Part shown: positions 30,963-39,699 of the stretch, one piece after another
Layout: each line of letters starts with the position of its first letter
How positions within the stretch are numbered: position 1 is the first letter of the stretch
DNA from: CAIZGX01 sp964385405
GTDB lineage: Bacteria; Bacteroidota; Bacteroidia; Flavobacteriales_D; Sanyastnellaceae
DNA: 64,000 nucleotides
Assembly: GCA_964385405.1 (NCBI GenBank)
Contig: CAYLOT010000001.1
Coordinates: forward strand, 1-64,000
Reading direction: 5' to 3'
Translations under genes and position numbers: made by a program
Notes under the pieces: generated by a model
Told to the model about the DNA's origin: nothing
The model's database searches: none
What the model saw: only the letters and a program-made list of their open reading frames with translations

Positions 30963-32399
30963 TCAGTCGATGTACGTATCGACCTCTCCAATTAAAGTCA
31001 CTGCGGTTGCTGAAAGGGTATTTACCCAAACATATTGACCAATTTTCGCTTCTTTTTTCGGAAAAACGACCACAACGTTCTGGCTGTTGCGTCCGTAGAA
31101 GTGATCTTGGGATTTTTTTGAAATTCCTTCTACCAAGACTTTTTGTCGCTTACCAACATGGGCCGCGGTTCGTTCGGCTGCACAAGACATTTGAAGATCT
31201 ATAATCTCCTTAAGTCTTAGGCTTTTTACTTCTTCAGATACATTATCTTCAAATTTCCGCTCAGCTAAAGTTCGAGGTCTTTCCGAATATTTGAACATAT
31301 AAGCCATATCGTATTTTACCTCGGCCATGAGTGAAAGTGTATCGGCATGCTCGGCGTCTGTCTCATCGCAGAAGCCAGCGATAACGTCTGTACTAATTGC
31401 ACATTCAGGCATAAACTTGCGAATAGCTGCAATACGATCGAGGTACCATTCTCGTGAATACCCGCGGTTCATGCGCTTCAATACGTCTGTGTTTCCACTT
31501 TGGACAGGCAAGTGTATGTAGTCGCATATGTTTTCATATTTCGCCATAGTCATTAGCACTTCATCGGTCATGTCTTTCGGATGGCTGGTCGAAAATCTCA
31601 CCCGAAGGCTTGGACTTACTTCGGCAACAGCGGCAAGAAGTTGAGCGAAATTTACAGTTGGTGCATTTGGATCAATAATTTCTCCTTTTGCGGTGATGTT
31701 CCATTTGTAACTATCAACGTTTTGACCGAGCAGGGTAACTTCTCTGTAGCCGCGATTGAAAAGGTCGGTCGCTTCTTCAACAATGGTTTTTGGATCGCGG
31801 CTACGCTCTCTTCCGCGAGTAAATGGCACTACGCAAAAAGAACACATGTTGTCGCATCCGCGCATGATTGAGATGAACGCAGTTACACCGTTGCTGTCTA
31901 ATCGAACAGGAGTAATTTCAGCGTAGGTCTCTTCACGGCTAAGCAAAACGTTTATGGCTTTGCTTCCGTGTTCTACTTGAGAAACGAGTCGAGGTAAATC
32001 GCGATAGGCATCAGGACCCACAACCATATCTACGAGTTTCTCTTCTTCCATGAGTTTTTCTCGCAAACGCTCGGCCATGCAGCCAAGCACACCAACGACC
32101 ATTTCGGGTTTGCGTTTTTTTACTGAATTCAAAAATTCAAGTCTTCCGCGTATGCGTTGCTCTGCGTTATCGCGAATGGCGCAAGTGTTCAGGAGCACTA
32201 AATCGGCTTCTTCAACATCGCGTGTCGTGGCGAAACCTTCTTGCGCCATAATTGAGGCTACAATTTCGGAATCGGCAAAATTCATTTGACAACCGTAACT
32301 CTCTAGTAAGAGTTTTTTTTGTGGGCCATTCTGAATTATGGGTGCCGAAATTTCAAAAAATTCACCCTGTCTTGTCTCGTCAATTTGTTTTTCTTCCAC
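30963..32399 (-). CDS. miaB: tRNA-2-methylthio-N6-dimethylallyladenosine synthase MiaB
   Basis: A 478-residue radical-SAM methylthiotransferase modifying A37 of tRNAs reading UNN codons. The N-terminal UPF0004 domain carries the second iron-sulfur cluster cysteines in LLLESYGCQMNFADSEIV, LLNTCAIRDNAEQRIRGRLE and GVLGCMAERL. The radical-SAM motif is RGCDNMCSFCVVPFTRGRERSRDP (CxxxCxxC). A TRAM domain is at the C-terminus (KVLVEGISKKSQDHFYGRNSQNVVVVFP, to VTLIGEV). GTG start at 32399. It is upstream of the sigma-54 activator with 65 bp between, and divergent from topA with a palindrome in the 129-bp gap. Confidence 0.97.
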   Translation of the reverse strand: MEEKQIDETRQGEFFEISAPIIQNGPQKKLLLESYGCQMNFADSEIVASIMAQEGFATTRDVEEADLVLLNTCAIRDNAEQRIRGRLEFLNSVKKRKPEMVVGVLGCMAERLREKLMEEEKLVDMVVGPDAYRDLPRLVSQVEHGSKAINVLLSREETYAEITPVRLDSNGVTAFISIMRGCDNMCSFCVVPFTRGRERSRDPKTIVEEATDLFNRGYREVTLLGQNVDSYKWNITAKGEIIDPNAPTVNFAQLLAAVAEVSPSLRVRFSTSHPKDMTDEVLMTMAKYENICDYIHLPVQSGNTDVLKRMNRGYSREWYLDRIAAIRKFMPECAISTDVIAGFCDETDAEHADTLSLMAEVKYDMAYMFKYSERPRTLAERKFEDNVSEEVKSLRLKEIIDLQMSCAAERTAAHVGKRQKVLVEGISKKSQDHFYGRNSQNVVVVFPKKEAKIGQYVWVNTLSATAVTLIGEVDTYID

Positions 32400-32435
32400 A
32401 GTGTCTGGCTGTTTTGATTAGTGTGCAAAAATAAT

Positions 32436-32453
32436 CTATTTCTATAGAAATAG
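32436..32453. promoter_or_regulatory. Perfect 18-bp palindrome between miaB and topA
   Basis: CTATTTCTATAGAAATAG is self-complementary with no spacer, in the 129-bp divergent region, upstream of the topA promoter. Likely a dimeric operator; AT-rich. Confidence 0.45.
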
Positions 32454-32475
32454 CATATATAATCGCATAACCAAT

Positions 32476-32508
32476 TTGGAGACTAACGAATAAATGCATA
32501 TACCTTTG
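32476..32508 (+). promoter_or_regulatory. Putative topA promoter
   Basis: TTG at 32476-32478, 22-bp spacer, then TACCTTTG at 32501-32508, a perfect TAnnTTTG. The topA ATG is 20 bp downstream. Confidence 0.5.
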
Positions 32509-32528
32509 CCGACATTCAAAATCAAAAT

Positions 32529-34940
32529 ATGGCTAAAAATCTTGTTATTGTGGAGTCCCCAGCTAAGGCAAAAACTATCGAAGGATATTTGGGGAAAGAC
32601 TTTGTGGTTAAGGCGAGTATTGGGCACGTTCGTGACTTACCGAAGAACAATTTTGCAGCAGCTGCCGATGACGATTTTAATGTAAAGTACGAAATTACAG
32701 AGGGTCACGAGAAGGTGGTTGCTGAACTCAAACAACTTGCAAAAAAATCTGAAGTTGTATGGTTAGCAACGGATGAGGACCGCGAAGGAGAAGCCATTTC
32801 TTGGCACTTATTGGAGGCATTGAAATTAGATGAAAACAACACCAAACGAATTGTTTTCTCTGAAATCACAAAAAAGGCAATCCTAGCGGCAATTGAAAAG
32901 CCAAGAAAGTTAGATATGGACTTGGTGAATGCCCAACAAGCAAGACGAATATTAGATAGAATTGTTGGGTTTGAATTATCACCGGTATTGTGGAGGAAGG
33001 TCCGTCCGTCCTTGAGTGCGGGGCGTGTTCAAAGCGTGGCCGTTCGATTAATTGTGGAAAAGGAACGTGAAGTTGAGGCATTTCAGGCTTCAGCGTATTT
33101 CGGAATTAGAGCCATGTTCGACTTAACTGATGCGGTATTAAAGGCCGATCTACCAGCAAGAATTTCAGATGGCTCAGCAGCCATGTCTTTTCTTGAAGAT
33201 TGCAAAAATGCTGAATTTGCTATTGAGTCCTTGGAAACGAAACCGGGTTCAAGAACTCCAGCAGCGCCTTTCACAACTTCAACCCTTCAACAAGAGGCAG
33301 GAAGAAAATTGGGAATGAGTGTGAAAGCCACCATGACCGTTGCCCAAAAATTGTACGAAAGCGGAAAGATTACGTACATGAGAACAGACAGTGTGAATAT
33401 GTCTGATTTCGCAAGAGATGCAGCGAAGAATGAAATTATTGCCAGTTTCGGAGAAGAGTATTCCAAACCGCGAACCTTTACAACAAAAAATAAAGGTGCA
33501 CAAGAAGCGCACGAAGCCATTCGTCCAACCAACATGTCTGTTCGAGAAATTCAAGGTGAAAGCAGCGAGAGAAGACTGTATGATTTAATTTGGAAACGAG
33601 CTTTGGCAAGCCAGATGGCCGACGCAAAATTGGAAAACACAACAGCGACTGTAAATATTTCAACTCGAAATGAAAAGTTAGTTGCGAAAGGGCAAGTGGT
33701 GAAGTTCGATGGTTTTTTGAAAGTGTACATGGAAAGTACAGATGATGAAGAGTCTGATGAGAGTGGTGTACTGCCTCCATTGCACGAAGGACAAATTTTA
33801 CAATTGCGAAATATGGTTGCTCAGGAGAAATATACCCAAAAGCCAGCGCGATATAGTGAAGCAAGTTTGGTGAAGAAGTTGGAAGAATTGGGGATTGGTA
33901 GACCTTCAACTTATGCTTCAACAATCAGCACCATTCAGGCTAGAACCTATGTTGTAAAGCAAGATTTAGAAGGCAAACCAAGAAACTATGCCGTGCATAC
34001 GTTGGCAGAGAAGCAGATTTCTACGGAAGTGAAAACAGAGAATACAGGGGCTGAAAGAGCTAAACTATTTCCTACCGACATTGGTCGTGTGGTGAATGAT
34101 TTTTTGGTTGAAAACTTCCCTTTGATCCTCGATTATGGATTTACTGCGAGTGTGGAAGAGGAATTCGATGTGATTGCCGAAGGAAAACTGGATTGGAAGA
34201 AAATGTTACACAAGTTCTACAATCCATTCCATGAAAATGTATTAAAAACAGCTAACGAAGCTGCACGTGCTTCAGGTGAGCGATTGCTTGGTACAGATCC
34301 AGATTCGGGCAAGCCAATCATTGCTCGTATTGGAAGATTTGGACCAATGATTCAGTTGGGTTCTGCTGAAGAGGAAGAAAAGAAATTCGCGTCGTTGCGT
34401 CCAGGACAAAGCATCAATACAATAACTATCGAAGAGGCGCTAGATTTGTTCAAGATGCCAAGGCATTTGGGAGAGTGGAACGGAGATAAAGTAGTAGTTG
34501 GAATTGGCAGATTTGGACCTTACGTTAAGTATAAATCTACCTACGCTTCACTACGAGTGAAAGAAGGGGACGACCCATTCACTATAGATTTGGAAAGAGC
34601 CATTAAATTAGTTGAAGATAAAATCAACGGCGTGAACGCAAACCTACTTAAATCGTTTGCTGAAGATGAGAATGTACAGATCATAAACGGCCGATTTGGC
34701 GCCTACTTGAAATCGGGTAATCTTAATTTCAAACTTCCTAAAGGTGCTAAGGCAGAAGACATTTCTTGGGCAGACGCGCAGCAAATAATGGAAGAGCAAA
34801 TGGAGCAAGCAACGAAAAAGGCAGCTTCGAGAAAGCCAGCACCTAAAAAGGCACCAGCAAAAAAGGCTCCTGCGAAGAAGGCGGCAACGAAAAAGGCACC
34901 TACGAAAAAGGCAGCGGCAAAAAAAACGACCAAGAAGTAA
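32529..34940 (+). CDS. topA: DNA topoisomerase I (type IA) with histone-like lysine/alanine tail
   Basis: An 803-residue enzyme that relaxes negative supercoils. The Toprim domain starts MAKNLVIVESPAKAKTIEGYLG, with WLATDEDREGEAISWHLLE. The catalytic tyrosine region is ESGKITYMRTDSVNMS, with AQEAHEAIRPTN after it. ARRILDRIVGFELSPVLWRKV and SAGRVQSVAVRLIVEKE are typical. C-terminal TopoI repeats (PDSGKPIIARIGRFGPMIQLG, KVVVGIGRFGPYVKYKS, VQIINGRFGAYLKSG) replace zinc fingers. The last 45 residues (KPAPKKAPAKKAPAKK and following) are a lysine/alanine/proline tail resembling histone H1, encoded by 15-bp repeats, probably increasing DNA affinity. Full length. Confidence 0.98.
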   Translation: MAKNLVIVESPAKAKTIEGYLGKDFVVKASIGHVRDLPKNNFAAAADDDFNVKYEITEGHEKVVAELKQLAKKSEVVWLATDEDREGEAISWHLLEALKLDENNTKRIVFSEITKKAILAAIEKPRKLDMDLVNAQQARRILDRIVGFELSPVLWRKVRPSLSAGRVQSVAVRLIVEKEREVEAFQASAYFGIRAMFDLTDAVLKADLPARISDGSAAMSFLEDCKNAEFAIESLETKPGSRTPAAPFTTSTLQQEAGRKLGMSVKATMTVAQKLYESGKITYMRTDSVNMSDFARDAAKNEIIASFGEEYSKPRTFTTKNKGAQEAHEAIRPTNMSVREIQGESSERRLYDLIWKRALASQMADAKLENTTATVNISTRNEKLVAKGQVVKFDGFLKVYMESTDDEESDESGVLPPLHEGQILQLRNMVAQEKYTQKPARYSEASLVKKLEELGIGRPSTYASTISTIQARTYVVKQDLEGKPRNYAVHTLAEKQISTEVKTENTGAERAKLFPTDIGRVVNDFLVENFPLILDYGFTASVEEEFDVIAEGKLDWKKMLHKFYNPFHENVLKTANEAARASGERLLGTDPDSGKPIIARIGRFGPMIQLGSAEEEEKKFASLRPGQSINTITIEEALDLFKMPRHLGEWNGDKVVVGIGRFGPYVKYKSTYASLRVKEGDDPFTIDLERAIKLVEDKINGVNANLLKSFAEDENVQIINGRFGAYLKSGNLNFKLPKGAKAEDISWADAQQIMEEQMEQATKKAASRKPAPKKAPAKKAPAKKAATKKAPTKKAAAKKTTKK

Positions 34941-35021
34941 ATTAGAATCATCACATTCCTTTGTTGAAATGATTTTTTAACAGAAGAAAATTGGTGGACT
35001 CATCCGTGTAGTTTCGTACTC

Positions 35022-36188
35022 ATGGATTTGTCAGTATTTCTCTCGCCGAGTATCTTTCACGATAGCTCAAATCGCTTTTTTGCGAACAACACTTTGGGTG
35101 CTCAAACGCGTTTTTATTTCGATGATGAAAACGATTTGAATGAAAGGCAAATAGCCATCGTAGGTGTTTGTGAAGATCGAAATTCAGAGGGCAATTCGGG
35201 TGCGTCAAATGCTCCGGACGAAGTTCGAAGAGAACTCTACAAGTTATTAGCTTGCGACGATTATTCAAAAATTGTTGATTTAGGAAATATTCTTCCTGGT
35301 GAGACACCTGATGATACTTATTTTGCCTTGTCTGAAGTCTGCACGGCTTGCATGAAGTTAAATATTATCCCAGTTGTTATCGGTGGAACGCAAGATTTAA
35401 CTTATGCAACTTACAAGGCCTATGAGGCAATGGAACAAACTGTGAATTTGGTTGCAATTGATTCAAAATTAGATTTTGGATCAAGTCCAGAAGACTCCAG
35501 CGCTGAGGGATATTTAAATCGAATCATTCTGCATCGTCCGAATTACTTGTTTAACTTTTCCAACCTCGGGCACCAACGGTATTTAACAGATAAAGCGCTT
35601 CTTGAACTAACGGCTAAAATGTATTTCGATGCAGTTCGACTAGGAGAAATTCAACAGGATATTTCGATTGCGGAGCCTGTTATTCGCAACGCAGATTTGT
35701 TGAGTTTCGATTTGAGCGCTATCCGATACTCAGAATTTACGGCAACAAAGAAAAGCGGGCCAAATGGTTTTTTTGGATATGAAGCTGCGCAATTGTGCAA
35801 GTATGCGGGTATGAGTGAAAAATTGACTTGCATCGGGTTCTATGAATTCAACCCTTCGGTAGATGATAGTGGTCAGTCGGCTAAGTTAGTGGCTCAATTG
35901 ATATGGTGTTTCATGGATGGGTTTCACTCACGAAGAGGGGATTACCCGGTAGGATTGCTTTCGGAATACGAGAAGTTTATAGTGTTGTTGACAGATACCG
36001 GTGATGAATTGGTCTTTTACAAGAGCCATCTCACCAATCGTTGGTGGTTGGAAGTTTCCTACCCCGCGGGAACTGAGGAGAGATATGAGAGAAATCATGT
36101 GGTTCCGTGCACATATTCCGATTACGTGATGGCGACTCAACAGGAAATGCCAGATCGATGGTGGAGAACTTTCCAAAAACTCGTTTAG
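35022..36188 (+). CDS. Arginase/formimidoylglutamase-fold protein with eroded metal site
   Basis: A 388-residue member of the ureohydrolase (arginase, formimidoylglutamase) fold: IAIVGVCEDRNSEGNSGASNAPDEVRRELYKL, NIIPVVIGGTQDLTY, VNLVAIDSKLDFGSS, LLSFDLSAIRYSEF, and GFFGYEAAQLCKYAGMSEKLTCIGFYEFNPS. In the active family the metal ligands are in GGDHS, DAHxD and SxDxD. Here these are GGTQD, DSKLD and SFDLS, so the histidine of each of the first two and the second aspartate of the last are absent and it is probably not a manganese hydrolase. It sits between topA and the T9SS operon, an order I recall in other Flavobacteriia, suggesting a link to T9SS or gliding. No signal peptide; cytoplasmic. 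Confidence 0.85.
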   Translation: MDLSVFLSPSIFHDSSNRFFANNTLGAQTRFYFDDENDLNERQIAIVGVCEDRNSEGNSGASNAPDEVRRELYKLLACDDYSKIVDLGNILPGETPDDTYFALSEVCTACMKLNIIPVVIGGTQDLTYATYKAYEAMEQTVNLVAIDSKLDFGSSPEDSSAEGYLNRIILHRPNYLFNFSNLGHQRYLTDKALLELTAKMYFDAVRLGEIQQDISIAEPVIRNADLLSFDLSAIRYSEFTATKKSGPNGFFGYEAAQLCKYAGMSEKLTCIGFYEFNPSVDDSGQSAKLVAQLIWCFMDGFHSRRGDYPVGLLSEYEKFIVLLTDTGDELVFYKSHLTNRWWLEVSYPAGTEERYERNHVVPCTYSDYVMATQQEMPDRWWRTFQKLV

Positions 36189-36251
36189 CTCACTTTAGGC
36201 TTCCAATATTGAGCCTTGCTTCTTTTTGATTCTATCGTGTTCAAAATCATA

Positions 36252-36277
36252 GGCTTTTAGTGGTTTGGCTTTTAGTG
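36252..36277. repeat. Direct repeat upstream of the T9SS operon
   Basis: GGCTTTTAGTG occurs at 36252-36262 and again at 36267-36277, 15 bp apart, just before the putative -33 element at 36293. Possible regulator site. Confidence 0.4.
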
Positions 36278-36292
36278 AATATTGAATTTCGT

Positions 36293-36322
36293 TTGTTTTT
36301 TTTGTTTTTTTAAATAGATTTT
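36293..36322 (+). promoter_or_regulatory. Putative promoter of the porP-gldKLMN operon
   Basis: TTG at 36293-36295, 19-bp spacer, then TAGATTTT at 36315-36322 (one mismatch from TAnnTTTG). About 67 bp of leader before the porP ATG. Confidence 0.45.
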
Positions 36323-36388
36323 CTATTTTAGCAAACTCTGTAATATTCCGTCTTGGGGTTTTTCAGGGTTAAATGAAAGAAACAAACG

Positions 36389-37342
36389 ATGAAAAAACTG
36401 TATTTTCTTCTCCTAGCGTTTTCTCTTACAAGTGCTGTCAATGCACAGCAAGATCCACAATTTTCAATGTGGATGTTTGATAAGATTTCTTTCAATCCGG
36501 CTGCGGCGGGAATTGATAATATGCATCAAATTCAGGCGTTTCATCGTGATCAGTGGGATGGTTTTGATCGAGACCCGAAGACTTATCTTTTCAATTACAA
36601 CGGGTATGTGAAGGCTGCCGGAAGAACAGTTGGTATCGGCTTGTCGGCTATGACTGAGGTTTTGGGACAGGAGCAAAACAAATTTCTTCGACTCTCAGGA
36701 TCATATCATTTACCAATTGGAAACAATATCTTATCTGCAGGTTTTCAAGTTGGAATGTTGTCTAAGACGCTCGGAACGAATTGGGTGGCAATCGACCCTA
36801 CAGATCCGAATATCCCAACCACAGGATTATCTCAAGGGGGATTCGATGCAAATGTGGGTCTGATGTTCTATCAAAAAGATAAATTCTATGCGGGAGTGAG
36901 TGCAACCCATCTTCCAGCCACTGATTTAGCTGACTTAGGATTTGCATCTGCTCGGCATTTCTATCTGATGGGCGGATATAACCACGATTTGAATAACGGT
37001 CTGGTTGTTCGTTCGAACTTGTTAGTGAAGTCTGATATGAATGCTGCACCAGCAATTGATGTTAATGCGAATGTTCTTTGGAACAACTTGCTTTGGGGTG
37101 GCTTAGCTTTTCGTCCAGGTGATGCAATTGCTCCAATGGCGGGTATGCAAATGGCATTGGCAACAAAGCAGCAAGGGCGTTACACTTATACTCACGGATT
37201 TAGAATGGGATATTCATATGATATTACACTGAGTACAATTAAGGACTACAGTGCAGGGTCACATGAGTTCTTTTTGACATACGAATTTAATCTAGGTAAG
37301 ACCCCAATTCGAAGAATTTCGGGTGATCCTCGATTGTTGTAA
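36389..37342 (+). CDS. porP: PorP/SprF-family T9SS outer-membrane protein
   Basis: A 317-residue outer-membrane barrel of the PorP/SprF family. Signal peptide MKKLYFLLLAFSLTSAVNA, then QQDPQFSMWMFDKISFNPAAAGIDNMHQIQAFHRDQWDGFDRDPKTYLFNYNGYV. The QQDPQFS..W.M....FNPAAAG start is the family signature. In Porphyromonas PorP lies next to PorK; here it is followed by gldK with a 78-bp gap. Its exact role is in T9SS assembly, and in Flavobacterium SprF-type proteins also help export of particular adhesins. The operon position favours the core component. Confidence 0.9.
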   Translation: MKKLYFLLLAFSLTSAVNAQQDPQFSMWMFDKISFNPAAAGIDNMHQIQAFHRDQWDGFDRDPKTYLFNYNGYVKAAGRTVGIGLSAMTEVLGQEQNKFLRLSGSYHLPIGNNILSAGFQVGMLSKTLGTNWVAIDPTDPNIPTTGLSQGGFDANVGLMFYQKDKFYAGVSATHLPATDLADLGFASARHFYLMGGYNHDLNNGLVVRSNLLVKSDMNAAPAIDVNANVLWNNLLWGGLAFRPGDAIAPMAGMQMALATKQQGRYTYTHGFRMGYSYDITLSTIKDYSAGSHEFFLTYEFNLGKTPIRRISGDPRLL

Positions 37343-37420
37343 CAATAAAATGAAACCCAACGCAGTTATATATACGTTAAACTTAACCCAACAGAGTTTA
37401 GCTCATTAATTTAGGAAGTC

Positions 37421-38812
37421 ATGAAAAAATCAATTTTATTTTTCGCATTAGTGTCTTCGTTGCTTGTAGGATGCTATCCTGGACCGGCCGGAGAACTAGT
37501 AGGTGTTTACCCTCGCGAGGAATGGGTTCAAGTGAATCCATACGGAATGAATTACATTCATTTCGGCTCCTTCACTATGGGAAACAATGACCGAGACCTT
37601 GCAGGAGGAATGACAGTAAAGGCTAAAACCGTTACTGTTTCAGCTTTCTACATGGATCAGCATGAAATTTCAAACAATGAATATCGTCAGTTTGTATACT
37701 GGGTGCGCGATTCTCTTATGAGAGATCAGTTAGCTCAAAACGAAATTGAAGGCTTCGGAATCTCTGAACGTGAAGATGGTCGTGAAATGGATCGCTTCAT
37801 TAACAAAGGATATAAGCTAGATTGGGAGACCGAAATCGATATGGAGAACGATGAGATTTTCGATATCGTTTATGACGAGTTCTATCTTCAAGGAGCTGAT
37901 AAATACTATGATCGTAAGGAAATCGATACGCGTAAGCTGAAATATCGTTACTGGTGGATTGACTTTGAGGGTGCAGCGAAGAAAAAAGGAAATCGCGATG
38001 AAGAGACCGGGGAAAAGAACTCTTTGGACCAACTGCATTCAATAAAAATTAACTCAGACAGAACGAAATTCGTTATTGAAGAGCAAATCAACGTATACCC
38101 TGACACTTTGGTTTGGGCGCACGACTTTACATATTCAAACAACACTCATTTGACCGAAACCTACTTCTGGCACCCAGCTTACGACGACTATCCAGTTGTT
38201 GGTGTTACTTGGGGACAATGTCAAGCGTTTTGCGCATGGAGAACTCAAATCCTAAACGAATGGAAGCAGCAAAATGGGGAAACATTTGTTCAACGTTTCC
38301 GCCTTCCTTCAGAAGCTGAGTGGGAATATGCTTCTCGCGGGGGACTTTCAAACGAAGAATACCCTTGGGGAGGTCCTTATACACGTAATTATTTAGGTTG
38401 TCCATTGGCTAACTTTAAGCCTATGCGTGGTGACTACCCGGACGATAACGGTGTTCACACTGTTCCGATTGGATCATACTCACCGAACGGTTGGGGATTA
38501 TATAACATGGCAGGAAACGTTGCGGAATGGTGCAACACGGCCTACGACGAAGGTGCATACGAGATTATGCATGACCTAAATCCTGAATACGACTATCGCG
38601 CCAAAGAAGATGACGCAACAACTCAAAAACGTAAAGTAATTCGCGGTGGATCATGGAAAGATATCTCATACTTTATTCAGTGCGGAACACGTTCGTACGA
38701 GTTCCAAGATACTGCGAAGTCTTATATCGGATTCCGTTGTGTAATGACCTACTTGGGTCGTGGTAAGAGTGGTCCATCTGAAGATTGGAACAGCCCAACT
38801 GGAAACGAATAA
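37421..38812 (+). CDS. gldK: T9SS ring lipoprotein GldK (PorK)
   Basis: A 463-residue lipoprotein forming, with GldN, the periplasmic ring below the outer membrane. Lipoprotein signal MKKSILFFALVSSLLVGC (lipobox LVGC). The chain is a formylglycine-generating-enzyme (sulfatase-modifying factor) fold reused structurally: YIHFGSFTMGNNDRDLAGG, VSAFYMDQHEISNNEYRQFVYWV, YPVVGVTWGQCQAFCAWRT, RLPSEAEWEYASRGG, NGWGLYNMAGNVAEWCNTAYDE, VIRGGSWKDISYFIQCGTRSYE. A long lysine/arginine-rich insertion at about residues 190-215 (KKKGNRDEETGEKNS). First of gldKLMN, 48 bp before gldL. Confidence 0.97.
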   Translation: MKKSILFFALVSSLLVGCYPGPAGELVGVYPREEWVQVNPYGMNYIHFGSFTMGNNDRDLAGGMTVKAKTVTVSAFYMDQHEISNNEYRQFVYWVRDSLMRDQLAQNEIEGFGISEREDGREMDRFINKGYKLDWETEIDMENDEIFDIVYDEFYLQGADKYYDRKEIDTRKLKYRYWWIDFEGAAKKKGNRDEETGEKNSLDQLHSIKINSDRTKFVIEEQINVYPDTLVWAHDFTYSNNTHLTETYFWHPAYDDYPVVGVTWGQCQAFCAWRTQILNEWKQQNGETFVQRFRLPSEAEWEYASRGGLSNEEYPWGGPYTRNYLGCPLANFKPMRGDYPDDNGVHTVPIGSYSPNGWGLYNMAGNVAEWCNTAYDEGAYEIMHDLNPEYDYRAKEDDATTQKRKVIRGGSWKDISYFIQCGTRSYEFQDTAKSYIGFRCVMTYLGRGKSGPSEDWNSPTGNE

Positions 38813-38860
38813 CAAATAGAAACCAATTAAACCTCATAAATAACTTAAATTTTTAAATCA

Positions 38861-39655
38861 ATGAAACCTGGAAGTAAAGCTTGGAAGAATTTTATGGCAA
38901 AACTGTACGGAATCGGAGCAGCTGTCGTAATTATTGGAGCGATGTTTAAAATTCAGCACTGGCCATTTGCGTCTTTGCTACTTGTTGTGGGATTGAGTAC
39001 TGAAGCTGTTATCTTCTTTTTCTCAGCGTTTGAACCTTTACATGAAGAACCAGATTGGTCTTTGGTTTACCCTGAGTTAGCTACTCCAGAAGATGGAGAA
39101 CACGGTCACGGTTCATCTAAGAAACCAGCCGTCAATAAAGGAGTTTCTCAACAATTAGATGCTTTGTTAAGCGAAGCTAAAATTGACGGTGACTTAATCG
39201 CAAGCCTTGGTGACGGAATGAGAACTTTCAGCACAAATGCTCGTCAAATGGCTGATTCTACAGATGCAGCGATGGCTAGCTCGAACTATGCGAGTTCATT
39301 GCAAGACGCTTCTGTGAAAGTTTCTAAATTGGCTGCTACATATGAAGCTGCTTCTGAACAATTAACAGGTCTTGCTTCTCATTCAGAGCAGGGTGCTAGT
39401 GCGGGAGTTCACTTGCAAAAGATGTCTCAAAATCTTGCCGCGTTGAACGGTATGTACGAATTACAATTGTCAGAATTAGAAAAGACACGCGTTATGTTCG
39501 GAGATATGGGTGCATTGGTTAAAAACCTTGCTGACTCAGTTGAAGATACTAAGTTGTACAAAGAGAATATTTCTGAGCTTGCTCATAACTTGAAGTCTTT
39601 GAACACGATTTACGCAAATATGTTGAATGCAATGGGTTCAGGCCGTCAGGCATAA
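38861..39655 (+). CDS. gldL: T9SS motor subunit GldL
   Basis: A 264-residue inner-membrane protein that forms the proton-driven T9SS motor with GldM. Starts MKPGSKAWKNFMAKLYGIGAAVVIIGAMFKIQHWPFASLLLVVGLSTEAVIFFFSAFEP: two membrane helices (about residues 15-33 and 41-60) with GAMFKIQHWP and the glutamate in the second helix (STEAVIF), characteristic of GldL and probably the proton-carrying residue. The rest is cytoplasmic and coiled-coil-like (SEAKIDGDLIASLGDGM, LEKTRVMFGDMGALVKNLADSVEDTKLYKENISEL). Ends before gldM with 44 bp between, containing the strong Shine-Dalgarno for gldM. Confidence 0.97.
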   Translation: MKPGSKAWKNFMAKLYGIGAAVVIIGAMFKIQHWPFASLLLVVGLSTEAVIFFFSAFEPLHEEPDWSLVYPELATPEDGEHGHGSSKKPAVNKGVSQQLDALLSEAKIDGDLIASLGDGMRTFSTNARQMADSTDAAMASSNYASSLQDASVKVSKLAATYEAASEQLTGLASHSEQGASAGVHLQKMSQNLAALNGMYELQLSELEKTRVMFGDMGALVKNLADSVEDTKLYKENISELAHNLKSLNTIYANMLNAMGSGRQA

Positions 39656-39686
39656 GTTCCAAATTAATATTGTTGTAATAATAAAC

Positions 39687-39693
39687 AGGAGGA
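39687..39693 (+). promoter_or_regulatory. Strong Shine-Dalgarno sequence before gldM
   Basis: AGGAGGA at 39687-39693, 6 bp before the gldM ATG at 39700. Bacteroidota mRNAs mostly lack such sequences and other genes in this window have none this strong. Confidence 0.7.
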
Positions 39694-39699
39694 ACTAAA

